6,323 bases of DNA from an uncultured Ruminococcus sp. (GCA_947167535.1 CAMVIL010000083.1:1-6323), one strand, 5' to 3'. Counted from the first letter of the stretch, positions 1 to 5,574 are shown. Notes: generated by a model not told the origin, from the letters alone. Program-made: numbers and translations.

Positions 1-1254
1 CTTGCCGTGTCGGGTGAAGAACCAGTCGTCGGGCTTTTCCTTAGCCAGCGGGCAGTTGATACCCATGACCTCGATCTCCAGCCAAACGCCGGGGATCATC
101 TTTCGTGCGCGGATAAGGTCGGTGACCTCTTTAAGACCGCCGGGGAATCGGCGCTCGCTCTCACGCCACTCGCCGACTTCGTCCCACCACTGACCGTCGG
201 CATACCAGCCCGCGTCGATGCAGAAGTAGTCACAGCCGGTTTTCGATGCGGCGTCGATGAGGGGGATCTCCTTCTCGGTGGTCGGGTCGCCCCAGAGGCA
301 GTTCATGTAGTCGTTGAAGATGACCGCCAGCACCTTGTTGTCGCGGTTGCGGCGGCGGATAATGCGGCGGTACTTTGTCATCTCGCCCACCGCGTCGTCG
401 AAGCTTATGTCGGAAATGGTCAGAGCGCAGGGCACCGAGACGAAGCTCTCGCCTGCTGCCAGCTCCTTTGTAAAGTGGGACTCTATCTCGCTGGGTCCCG
501 AAAGCTGCAGGTAGAGATGACCCTCGCGGTCGGAGATCTCCCAGTGCCACGAGCCGTTGTGCTCGATCTGCCATAGCATATGCGTGCCGGTCTCGGTGTT
601 GCCGAGGTAGCCCATGGGCAGGTACTCCTTTGTCGACCAGTTGCCGACGTTGGTGCAGGCGAACACCTTAGAAGAGTGCTGCCACTCGCTCGCCATCGCC
701 TGTTCGAGACCCAGTTCGGGCAGCGTGTAGGTCTTCCACTGCAGCTCGCGGTACCAGGAATTGTGGCATACGCCCACCTGCATTTTCTTGTCCTGCGGGA
801 GCAGACCTTCCTTTTCGATTCCCGTCAGGCAGAAGCTGGACAGGTACTCGAGAGTCTGAGTCTCCTTGCCGTTGTTGGTCACCACCGTCCAGCAGCGGAC
901 GGCGGAGATGCCCTTGAAGAACTGGAAGTGGGAGACCACCCTCACACCGGTAGCTTCGTCCTTCTGGGCGACTTCTATCTTGCGTCCCAGCTGGTTGCAG
1001 ACGTCGGTGTAGCCCGCGTATTTCAGCGTGCAGCCGGGGGATGTGATTATGTACTTGTTGCCGTGGCGCTCAAAGGGTCGGTCGATGCCCGACATCTGCA
1101 CCTCGACGAGGTTGAAGCCGAAGCTGCCCGAGCGCTTGCTGATGGTGGACTCGTCAAAGGGCAGCGGTGAGAAATGCAGCAGACGCACATTCTTTTCGTC
1201 GTCTATCTCGATGACCATGTTTATACGGTTTTCGCTGATATCATATCTTCTCAT
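1..1254 (-). CDS. GH36 family alpha-galactosidase, N-terminal 418 residues (runs off the left edge)
   Basis: Likely hydrolyses terminal alpha-1,6-galactosyl residues of oligosaccharides such as melibiose and raffinose or of galactomannan fragments. There is no signal peptide, so it should act in the cytoplasm on imported sugars. Reading from the ATG at 1254, all 418 codons are open. Residues 1 to about 300 fit the N-terminal beta-sandwich of GH36. The catalytic barrel begins near FNDYMNCLWGD (313-323), followed by CIDAGW (345-350) with D347, then WWDEVGEW and RFPGG, and VWLEIEVMG (from about 390), which matches the family's LWFEPEMV strand. The two catalytic aspartates of GH36 lie further on and are outside the window, so activity cannot be judged. 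The start lies 3 bp after the coaBC stop, and its only ribosome site (AAAGGCAGGG, about 1264-1273) is inside the coaBC end, so translational coupling is likely. A GH36-like relative of other specificity is possible. Confidence 0.87.
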   Translation of the reverse strand, partial: MRRYDISENRINMVIEIDDEKNVRLLHFSPLPFDESTISKRSGSFGFNLVEVQMSGIDRPFERHGNKYIITSPGCTLKYAGYTDVCNQLGRKIEVAQKDEATGVRVVSHFQFFKGISAVRCWTVVTNNGKETQTLEYLSSFCLTGIEKEGLLPQDKKMQVGVCHNSWYRELQWKTYTLPELGLEQAMASEWQHSSKVFACTNVGNWSTKEYLPMGYLGNTETGTHMLWQIEHNGSWHWEISDREGHLYLQLSGPSEIESHFTKELAAGESFVSVPCALTISDISFDDAVGEMTKYRRIIRRRNRDNKVLAVIFNDYMNCLWGDPTTEKEIPLIDAASKTGCDYFCIDAGWYADGQWWDEVGEWRESERRFPGGLKEVTDLIRARKMIPGVWLEIEVMGINCPLAKEKPDDWFFTRHGK

Positions 1255-1257
1255 GGC

Positions 1258-2460
1258 TTAATTCCCTGCCTTTCTCATCTGCAAAAGTCTGTCGAATATC
1301 TTAGCCGCCGTGTCGAGCTTTGTCAGCTTCGGGAGCTCCTCGCTGCCGTCGGCGGTTATCATCGTTACAACATTTGTATCGGTGCCGAAGCCTGCTCCCT
1401 CGGTGCGAAGCGAGTTGGCACATATCATGTCACAGTTCTTACTGTACAGTTTTTTGGACGAATTCTCAATAACGTTCTCCGTCTCCATCGAGAATCCGCA
1501 GAGCAGCTGACCTGAGGGCTTGTTCTCGCCCAGCGTTTTGAGGATATCTCTGGTGCGGGTCAGCGGTATCGACATATCGCCGTCCGACTTCTTCACCTTG
1601 TTCTCTGCGACCTGTGCGGGTGTGTAGTCCGCCACTGCCGCCGCCTTGACGATGATATCCTGCTGCGGAGCCGCCTTGGTGACCGCCTCGAACATATCGG
1701 CAGCGCTCTCGACGCGCACCACGTTCACGAAGGGCGGCATGGGTTCGGTGCAGCTTGCCGCCACGAGGGTGACCTCGGCGCCGCGCATGGAAGCTTCCTT
1801 GGCAAGTGCAATACCCATCTTTCCCGTCGAGTGGTTGGTGATGAACCTCACGGGGTCGATGGCCTCGCGGGTAGCGCCGGCAGTGATAAGCACCTTGAGT
1901 CCCGCCATATCGTGGGGACGTGCGACCTCGTGGAACAGGCACTCCAGCAGGTAGGAGACCTCGGGCAGCTTGCCGTCGCCGATATCGCGGTTGGCGAGCA
2001 TACCGTTGACAGGCTCGATTATGCCGTAGCCGAAGCGCTTGAGCTTTGCGATATTATCCTGAACGATGGGGTCGTGCAGCATATTGTGGTTCATAGCGGG
2101 AGCCACAAGCCTCGTGCAGGGGCACGCCATGACGGTAGTCGTCAGCATATCGTCGGCGATGCCGTTAGCCAGCTTGCCGATGACGTTGGCACTGGCAGGA
2201 GCCACCAGCACGATATCCGCCGCCTTAGCGAGCGCAACGTGCTCGACGCTGTACTGGAAGCTGCGGTCGAAGGTGTCGATAAGACAGGTGTGCTGCGTCA
2301 GCGTCTCAAAGGTTATCGGGTTGATGAACTTCGTGGAGTTTTCGGTCATCAGCACGTGCACATCAGCGTGGAGCTTTGTCAGCTCGCGGGCGCAGTCCGC
2401 CATCTTGTAAGCCGCGATACTGCCTGTGATACCGAGTATTATAGTCTTTCCTGTAAGCAT
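1258..2460 (-). CDS. coaBC: CoaBC: phosphopantothenoylcysteine decarboxylase / phosphopantothenate-cysteine ligase
   Basis: Bifunctional cytoplasmic enzyme of coenzyme A synthesis. The C-terminal CoaB half joins 4'-phosphopantothenate to cysteine using CTP; the N-terminal FMN-dependent CoaC half decarboxylates the product to 4'-phosphopantetheine. The 400-residue length is normal for the fused form. CoaC (about 1-180) shows the flavin-binding GSIAAYK (13-19), the active-site His in SVEHVALAKAAD (H74) and PAMNHNM (121-127). CoaB (about 187-400) shows ITAGATRE, DPVRFITNHSTGKMG with conserved Asn209, AAAVADYTP and ENKVKK (286-291). Oddity: the substrate-clamp loop, usually LACG.xG.GRM with a catalytic Cys (Cys158 in E. 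coli), reads LANRDIGDGKL, so Asn157 stands where Cys is expected; see findings. The start is well supported by GGGGAGGT at 2469-2476, 8 nt before the ATG. The next gene, GH36, follows after 3 bp. Confidence 0.95.
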   Translation of the reverse strand: MLTGKTIILGITGSIAAYKMADCARELTKLHADVHVLMTENSTKFINPITFETLTQHTCLIDTFDRSFQYSVEHVALAKAADIVLVAPASANVIGKLANGIADDMLTTTVMACPCTRLVAPAMNHNMLHDPIVQDNIAKLKRFGYGIIEPVNGMLANRDIGDGKLPEVSYLLECLFHEVARPHDMAGLKVLITAGATREAIDPVRFITNHSTGKMGIALAKEASMRGAEVTLVAASCTEPMPPFVNVVRVESAADMFEAVTKAAPQQDIIVKAAAVADYTPAQVAENKVKKSDGDMSIPLTRTRDILKTLGENKPSGQLLCGFSMETENVIENSSKKLYSKNCDMICANSLRTEGAGFGTDTNVVTMITADGSEELPKLTKLDTAAKIFDRLLQMRKAGN

Positions 2461-2498
2461 TTAATGCTACCTCCCCATGACAATTTATTCTCATATTA

Positions 2499-2530
2499 AT
2501 AATACCACAAAACAGCGGATAATTTGTTAA
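2499..2530 (-). promoter_or_regulatory. Candidate promoter of the coaBC-GH36 unit
   Basis: An extended -10 box TGG-TATTAT lies at 2507-2499 on the minus strand, about 40 bp before the coaBC start. A good -35-like TTAACA lies at 2530-2525, but the 20-bp spacer is longer than the usual 17, so the extended -10 probably carries the activity. It sits just past the hsp20 terminator, which would make coaBC-GH36 a separate transcription unit. Confidence 0.45.
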
Positions 2531-2545
2531 TTTTCGGTGAACAAC

Positions 2546-2576
2546 AAAAAGCGGCGCTCCGCTGTGGGAACGCCGC
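2546..2576 (-). terminator. Rho-independent terminator of hsp20
   Basis: On the minus strand, GCGGCGTTCC pairs with GGAGCGCCGC around a 6-nt loop, giving a 10-bp stem with one G-T wobble, followed by TTTTT and then GTTGTT. It lies 24 bp after the hsp20 stop and before the coaBC promoter. Confidence 0.92.
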
Positions 2577-2599
2577 CGTATGCAGGGATATTATCAGTC

Positions 2600-3079
2600 T
2601 CAGCCCTTGATCTCGAGCCTTCTCGGCTTGGGTTTTTCGGGCGGCTTTTTGGGGAGGGTAACATACAGTATTCCGTTTTTATACTCCGCGTCGATGCCTT
2701 CGACGTCAATGCCGTCAAGTGCAAAGCTTCTGCGGTAGGAGCCGAAGCTTCTTTCGCGGCGGATATATCTGGGCTTAGGCTTAGCATCAGCAGTCTGAGC
2801 CTGTTCCTTGCCCTCAGCAGTCTCTTCGTCCTCGGTATTCTCCTCGGCGTGTTCTGCGGTAAGGGTCAGGCTGCCGTCCTCGATATCCAGCTTCAGATCC
2901 TCCTTATCGAATCCCGGAAGCTCCGCCTCAAGGGTAAAGCTGTCGCCGTTATCGCGGATATCGGTCTTGAAGCTGCCGAACGCTGCAGGTACTCTGCTTC
3001 CAAGGAAGCTGTTCTCCAGATCATGGAACGCATCAAACAGCTCCATACTTCTTCTCTCAAATGGTGTAAGTGTATACAT
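2600..3079 (-). CDS. hsp20: Hsp20 / alpha-crystallin family small heat-shock protein
   Basis: ATP-independent cytoplasmic chaperone that forms oligomers and holds unfolding proteins during heat stress. The 159-residue product has a short N-terminal arm (MYTLTPFERR), an alpha-crystallin domain at about 38-145 with AELPGFDKEDL, RRERSFGSYRRSF and the signature GILYVTLPK (136-144), and a basic proline-rich tail ending RRLEIKG, the place of the usual I-x-I/V anchor. Between strands the loop is enlarged by an acidic Glu/Thr/Ala-rich insert at about 77-104, longer than in typical bacterial relatives. Start choice: an in-frame ATG at 3085 lies only 1 nt from the AAGGAG site, whereas the ATG at 3079 is 7 nt away, so 3079 is preferred; the longer form would add Met-Ile. 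Regulation is probably by HrcA through the CIRCE sites at 3377-3426. A strong terminator follows, so it is likely transcribed alone. Confidence 0.94.
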   Translation of the reverse strand: MYTLTPFERRSMELFDAFHDLENSFLGSRVPAAFGSFKTDIRDNGDSFTLEAELPGFDKEDLKLDIEDGSLTLTAEHAEENTEDEETAEGKEQAQTADAKPKPRYIRRERSFGSYRRSFALDGIDVEGIDAEYKNGILYVTLPKKPPEKPKPRRLEIKG

Positions 3080-3086
3080 AATCATT

Positions 3087-3092
3087 CTCCTT
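3087..3092 (-). promoter_or_regulatory. Ribosome binding site that decides the hsp20 start
   Basis: AAGGAG on the minus strand. It is 1 nt from the first in-frame ATG (3085) and 7 nt from the second (3079); only the second spacing is workable for initiation. Confidence 0.75.
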
Positions 3093-3095
3093 TTC

Positions 3096-3124
3096 TTTTG
3101 ACGCGCAGTCGCCGGGAAACGCCC
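3096..3124 (+). repeat. Left arm of imperfect 29-bp inverted repeat
   Basis: Core CAGTCGCCGGGAAACG. Compared with the minus strand of 3478-3450 it matches at 23 of 29 positions by hand count (19 of 24 without the outer T run). The two arms enclose about 325 bp that hold the CIRCE sites and most of the hsp20 leader. Confidence 0.6.
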
Positions 3125-3133
3125 CTACGGGGC
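3121..3133 (-). other. GC hairpin in the hsp20 leader
   Basis: GCCCC-GTA-GGGGC, a perfect 5-bp stem with a 3-nt loop, about 30 nt before the hsp20 ribosome site. No T run follows on the minus strand, so it is not a terminator. It overlaps the inner edge of the left repeat arm. Confidence 0.5.
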
Positions 3134-3262
3134 TTATTCCGTGCTTTGCCCTCGCTCGTGTGATATCTTCGCTTTTTTGAGCCGCGGCACAAGTTGGTGG
3201 TATTCCTTCGTTTTGCGACCTCTGGCGTGTACTGTCAAATCTTTCTTACTATAGTATGCTTC

Positions 3263-3289
3263 CTATTCGTTCACGTATTCACTTTCCAT
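3263..3289 (-). other. Possible 8-codon leader ORF or remnant of a disrupted ORF
   Basis: ATG at 3289 reads MESEYVNE then TAG; an in-frame ATG at 3298 would add MSP. AAGGA at 3303-3299 is 9 nt before the ATG at 3289. After the TAG the same frame stays open for 42 codons to a TAA at 3136-3134, giving a basic sequence (YYSKKDLTVHARGRKTKEY...). It could be a leader peptide, a small gene broken by a nonsense codon, or chance. No family was recognised. Confidence 0.25.
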
Positions 3290-3376
3290 TGGACTCATTC
3301 CTTTCTTTGTCTGTAACTATATCATAGACCTGATTTATGATGGTTTGATGATAAAATTGTGATTATCAGTTAAAAT

Positions 3377-3403
3377 TTAGCACTCTATCTGTTAGAGTGC
3401 TAA
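3377..3403 (-). promoter_or_regulatory. CIRCE operator (HrcA binding site), perfect
   Basis: TTAGCACTC-N9-GAGTGCTAA, an exact match to the CIRCE consensus on both half-sites with the canonical 9-nt spacer. CIRCE binds the HrcA repressor and normally controls groE and dnaK operons. The site is palindromic; hsp20 is assigned as target because it is the only gene downstream in either direction, the plus direction leading only into the antisense of the glucosaminidase gene. Confidence 0.95.
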
Positions 3404-3426
3404 CACTCACACAGAGAGAGTGCTAA
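3400..3426 (-). promoter_or_regulatory. Second, overlapping CIRCE-like operator
   Basis: CTAACACTC-N9-GAGTGCTAA: one perfect half and one half with 7 of 9 matches, again with a 9-nt spacer. It overlaps the first CIRCE by 4 bp and is shifted by 23 bp, about two helical turns, which would suit side-by-side HrcA dimers. It lies at the predicted transcription start. Confidence 0.75.
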
Positions 3427-3431
3427 CCGGT

Positions 3432-3437
3432 TCTATA
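3432..3437 (-). promoter_or_regulatory. Candidate -10 box of the hsp20 promoter
   Basis: TATAGA on the minus strand, placing a transcription start near 3425 inside the second CIRCE, the usual geometry for HrcA repression. The -35 position (about 3455-3460, GGGAAA) is a poor match and falls inside the right repeat arm, so the call rests on the -10 and the CIRCE position. Confidence 0.4.
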
Positions 3438-3449
3438 AAGGTAACATCA

Positions 3450-3478
3450 GGACGTTTCCCATCGACTGAGCATAAAAA
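3450..3478 (-). repeat. Right arm of imperfect 29-bp inverted repeat
   Basis: Minus-strand core CAGTCGATGGGAAACG, matching the left arm at 3096-3124. Its outer end overlaps the T run of the glucosaminidase terminator, so that part of the match may simply reflect two T tracts. Confidence 0.6.
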
Positions 3479-3503
3479 AGGGGTGTTGCAACCGCAGCAC
3501 CCC
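3474..3503 (-). terminator. Rho-independent terminator of the dockerin glucosaminidase gene
   Basis: On the minus strand, GGGGTG pairs with CACCCC and TGC with GCA around GGTT, with one C-A mismatch in the stem, followed by TTTTTT. The hairpin begins 7 bp after the TAA stop at 3511-3513. Confidence 0.9.
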
Positions 3504-3510
3504 TGTCATC

Positions 3511-5091
3511 TTATAAAGTCTTTATCTTCCCTGAAACATACTGCATGATACGCAGCGAATCCTTTACGTCGACCTTTCCGTCGCCAGTCACATCGGCCCG
3601 CTTCTTCTGCGCCGAAGTCAGCTTCGTCTTTCCCGATGTGAAATTCATCACCAGAAGCGAATCCTTGACGTCTATCTTGCCGTCGCCGTTGACATCGCCC
3701 TTCTTCAGCGACGAGCTGCCGCCCTTGCGGGTGATGTGCAGCGTGTAGCTCCTCACGACGCCGCTGGATGCCTTTACCTTTACAACAAAGGTGTTCTCAC
3801 CGTACTCCAGCGTTTTCTTGCCTGCTCCGCTGACCGAAGCCGCTCTGCTGTAGGGTATGCAGTTGAAGGTAACGTAGCTGACGCCGCTGTCCACCGTGAA
3901 GCTGTACTCCTGAGTGTAGCGGTAGAAGTTCGCCAGCAGGTCAACGCCGTCTGAGGTTATGGCGTCGAAGCGGGTGAGCAGGTTGTTGTTGTCGCCGGTG
4001 CTTGACGGCTTCACGCAGGCCGCCGACGGCATATTGCTGTAAACGGGTATCTTGAACTCGATGGCTGAAGCCAGCACTTCCGAGGTATAGGCGTTCTTCA
4101 TCTCTATCGCCTCGTTAGCCTGACCGAACACGCAGGTCATGTACTGGTGGTAGTACAGCCCGTTGCCGCCGTCGATGACGTCGAACTTCTGGAGATAGAG
4201 GGTGTCCTGCTGACGGTTGATGAAGCCGTTGCCGAGGAATATCGAGCCGCCGATTATGGATTTGTACTGATTTGTCCAGGGCAGCCAGTAGGTTGGGTCG
4301 TAGGTGGAGGCGTACTTGCAGGCCATCTCGCCTGCTGTCATCGTCGAGGTGTAGTATGCGTTGATGTCGAAGAAGTTGAAGTAGCCCTCGTACCCGGGAA
4401 CGGTGCCCAGCGACTGGGGAGCGCCGTATACGCCCTGCTCGTTGCGGCAGCGAGAAGCGAGGTGGTAGGGCGACACGCCCGACTCCTTGGCAGCGTCCAT
4501 GAAGGTCTGGGCGTAGTTGTAGGTGACGCCGGTATCTGGAGCGGTGAAGTCGCCGCTCATGAAGGTCCCTTTGAGGATAGCCTTCACGCCGCTTTTCTTG
4601 TGTACGCTTTTATTGTATGACTGATTCTCGAACATGAATATGTAGTCGTCGTTTATGAAGTTGCGGGGGTCGAGGTAGTATGCGATTATCCCCTCGGAGG
4701 CAGCGACCCATGTGCCGTCCAGCCCGTACCATGTCCCGCTGGGAGCGTCAAACGCGCCCTTTTCGCAGCTCTTCCAGGAATCGGGAGCGCCGTCGTGGAC
4801 GAGGTTCCTGCCAACCACGCATTCCTCGGCGAGAACAGTGTTCCAGTCGAGACCCGTCTTCTGAGCGGTGAAGACCCAGTTGGGGTGGTTTGCGTGCATG
4901 GTGCGCAGGTAGGGTTTGTAGCTTTCGGGGAAGCCCTGAGACTTCATGTAGTTTTCAAACGTCGTATCGGAAGCGGTCAGCACGTCGAGTGCAGCATCGT
5001 CCGCGGCTGCCGTCAGGCTTTGCGCGCCCGCAGCTCCCAGCATGACAAGTGACATCAGTGCTGCTGCCGCGCGTCTGAAAAAAACGTTCAA
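3511..5091 (-). CDS. Secreted dockerin-bearing glucosaminidase-like peptidoglycan hydrolase
   Basis: Predicted endo-beta-N-acetylglucosaminidase (GH73-like) acting on cell-wall glycan outside the cell. Of 526 residues, 1-30 form a signal peptide (RR, then a hydrophobic core to about GAAGA). Region 50-90 (YLRTMHANHPNWVFTAQKTG) is typical of clostridial secreted glucosaminidases. The catalytic core spans about 195-290, with SPYHLASRCRNEQG (207-220) placing E218 as the likely catalytic acid, then PGYEGYFNFFDI. Region 380-456 resembles a cadherin-like beta-sandwich (GENTFVVKVKASSG, YTLHITR). A type I dockerin (465-526) has two calcium loops: D466, N468, D470, D474, D477 and D500, T502, D504, D508, D511. 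The start is TTG with AGGAG 10 nt upstream; the next in-frame ATG (codon 13) would remove the charged part of the signal peptide. Promoter and terminator flank the gene, so it is probably monocistronic. Substrate is inferred from family only. Confidence 0.9.
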   Translation of the reverse strand: MNVFFRRAAAALMSLVMLGAAGAQSLTAAADDAALDVLTASDTTFENYMKSQGFPESYKPYLRTMHANHPNWVFTAQKTGLDWNTVLAEECVVGRNLVHDGAPDSWKSCEKGAFDAPSGTWYGLDGTWVAASEGIIAYYLDPRNFINDDYIFMFENQSYNKSVHKKSGVKAILKGTFMSGDFTAPDTGVTYNYAQTFMDAAKESGVSPYHLASRCRNEQGVYGAPQSLGTVPGYEGYFNFFDINAYYTSTMTAGEMACKYASTYDPTYWLPWTNQYKSIIGGSIFLGNGFINRQQDTLYLQKFDVIDGGNGLYYHQYMTCVFGQANEAIEMKNAYTSEVLASAIEFKIPVYSNMPSAACVKPSSTGDNNNLLTRFDAITSDGVDLLANFYRYTQEYSFTVDSGVSYVTFNCIPYSRAASVSGAGKKTLEYGENTFVVKVKASSGVVRSYTLHITRKGGSSSLKKGDVNGDGKIDVKDSLLVMNFTSGKTKLTSAQKKRADVTGDGKVDVKDSLRIMQYVSGKIKTL

Positions 5092-5101
5092 TTCAGGTCA
5101 T

Positions 5102-5106
5102 CTCCT
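5102..5106 (-). promoter_or_regulatory. Ribosome binding site supporting a TTG start
   Basis: AGGAG on the minus strand, 10 nt before the TTG at 5091. The ATG at 5101, directly after the site, is followed at once by ACC and TGA and cannot encode the protein. Confidence 0.7.
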
Positions 5107-5145
5107 CACAATGATTTCTAGTCCCGCAGAGCAGATATTAGCTCC

Positions 5146-5177
5146 GCCGAAAGGGCACAATACGACCCTTTTCGCGC
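5146..5177 (-). other. Hairpin in the glucosaminidase gene leader
   Basis: On the minus strand CGAAAAGGG pairs with CCCTTTCG (one bulged A) around a 10-nt loop, extendable by two GC pairs past a bulge. It is not followed by a T run, so it is a leader structure rather than a terminator. Role unknown; it could stabilise the mRNA or regulate it. Confidence 0.5.
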
Positions 5178-5189
5178 TGTTATAAACTT

Positions 5190-5219
5190 ATTATACAATG
5201 ACAAAAAGGCTTTTGTCAA
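5190..5219 (-). promoter_or_regulatory. SigA-type promoter of the dockerin glucosaminidase gene
   Basis: Perfect consensus hexamers on the minus strand: TTGACA (5219-5214), 18-bp spacer, TATAAT (5195-5190). The expected start near 5183 leaves a leader of about 92 nt with the hairpin at 5146-5177. Confidence 0.88.
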
Positions 5220-5225
5220 GTCCTG

Positions 5226-5239
5226 TTCTGTTAACAGAA
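5226..5239. promoter_or_regulatory. Perfect 14-bp palindrome, candidate operator
   Basis: TTCTGTTAACAGAA is a perfect palindrome centred about 50 bp upstream of the predicted start of the glucosaminidase gene, just beyond its -35 box. The position would suit an activator or a repressor shared by the divergent genes. No regulator family was assigned. Confidence 0.45.
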
Positions 5240-5398
5240 AGTTTACATTCGTCGTTTTTTTGGACTCTTTTGAATGATTACATTTTGGTAACATCAAATC
5301 TTGTGAGGGTACTGTGAATCTGCCACAATATGTAGTCTGGAGAATTCAACATAGCAGAATCACTAAATTTCCCCGCAAAAATTCTACTATTAAATATA
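5240..5398. other. AT-rich divergent intergenic stretch, nothing recognised
   Basis: Central part of the 505-bp gap between the divergent glucosaminidase and cohesin genes. It holds T and A runs and only very short ORFs without convincing ribosome sites. No RNA gene, terminator or repeat was seen. Confidence 0.6.
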
Positions 5399-5427
5399 TT
5401 GACGAAATATGGTTTTGGTGTTATAAT
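5399..5427 (+). promoter_or_regulatory. SigA-type promoter of the cohesin gene
   Basis: TTGACG (5399-5404), 17-bp spacer, TATAAT (5422-5427), preceded by TGT as an extended -10. A start near 5434 leaves a leader of about 163 nt. Confidence 0.88.
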
Positions 5428-5456
5428 TCTGATACCGAATGTAATAATTGCGTAAC

Positions 5457-5481
5457 CTGACGCGGATATCCGGCACGTCAG
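5457..5481 (+). other. Hairpin in the cohesin gene leader
   Basis: CTGACG pairs with CGTCAG; inside, CGG-ATAT-CCG forms a second short stem with a 3-nt bulge. It is followed by AAAAAAGAAAAG, so it is not a terminator on this strand. It begins about 23 nt after the predicted transcription start. It does not match any riboswitch class I recognise. Confidence 0.5.
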
Positions 5482-5496
5482 AAAAAAGAAAAGATA

Positions 5497-5574
5497 ATGT
5501 GTACATATCGTGAACAGGGACTGGAAACGCTGATGCCTTCGGACTTGTGTGATCTGAAAAAGACAATATTTTAA
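5497..5574 (+). other. Possible 25-codon upstream ORF in the cohesin leader
   Basis: ATG to TAA reads MCTYREQGLETLMPSDLC and seven further residues. Only a weak A-rich ribosome site (AAAAGA) precedes it. It ends 22 bp before the cohesin ATG. It could be a leader peptide or chance; no family was recognised. Confidence 0.2.

Larger units (their letters stand above)
3093..3376 (-). other. Long hsp20 leader, no convincing gene
   Basis: About 285 bp between the CIRCE operators and the hsp20 ribosome site. If transcription starts near 3425, the hsp20 mRNA has an unusually long leader of about 345 nt. The leader holds an 8-codon ORF with its own ribosome site (3263-3289), a further 42-codon open stretch behind the ORF's stop (3262-3137, Lys/Arg-rich), and a GC hairpin (3121-3133). 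No sequence complementary to the AAGGAG site was seen, so a simple RNA thermometer masking that site is not apparent. Confidence 0.5.

Noticed and set aside
7..1170. Long plus-strand open frames at 7-576 and 580-1170
   Set aside because: They lie antisense to the GH36 gene, whose minus-strand frame is fully open with recognisable motifs; these are shadows of codon use.
1831..2499. 222-codon plus-strand frame across coaBC
   Set aside because: Antisense to clear CoaBC motifs and with no recognisable domain.
3079..3140. FourU or ROSE-type RNA thermometer at the hsp20 ribosome site
   Set aside because: No U-rich or otherwise complementary segment to AAGGAG was found nearby in the leader.
2537..3163. 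208-codon plus-strand frame across hsp20
   Set aside because: Covers the hsp20 gene and its terminator on the opposite strand; its hydrophobic look is a by-product of the acidic and basic Hsp20 codons.
4147..4620. 157-codon plus-strand frame inside the glucosaminidase gene
   Set aside because: Antisense shadow; the minus strand holds the catalytic core.
5146..5177. Hairpin considered as a rho-independent terminator or attenuator
   Set aside because: No T run follows it on either strand at the needed distance.
3440..5296. Shared 10-mer GGTAACATCA at 3440-3449 and 5287-5296, considered as a common operator
   Set aside because: A 10-base match is expected by chance several times in a window this size, and the two copies sit at different distances from their promoters.
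5278..5352. 24-codon minus-strand ORF starting MLNSPDYILW
   Set aside because: No ribosome site and no family; it lies between two divergent promoters in AT-rich DNA and is best treated as chance.
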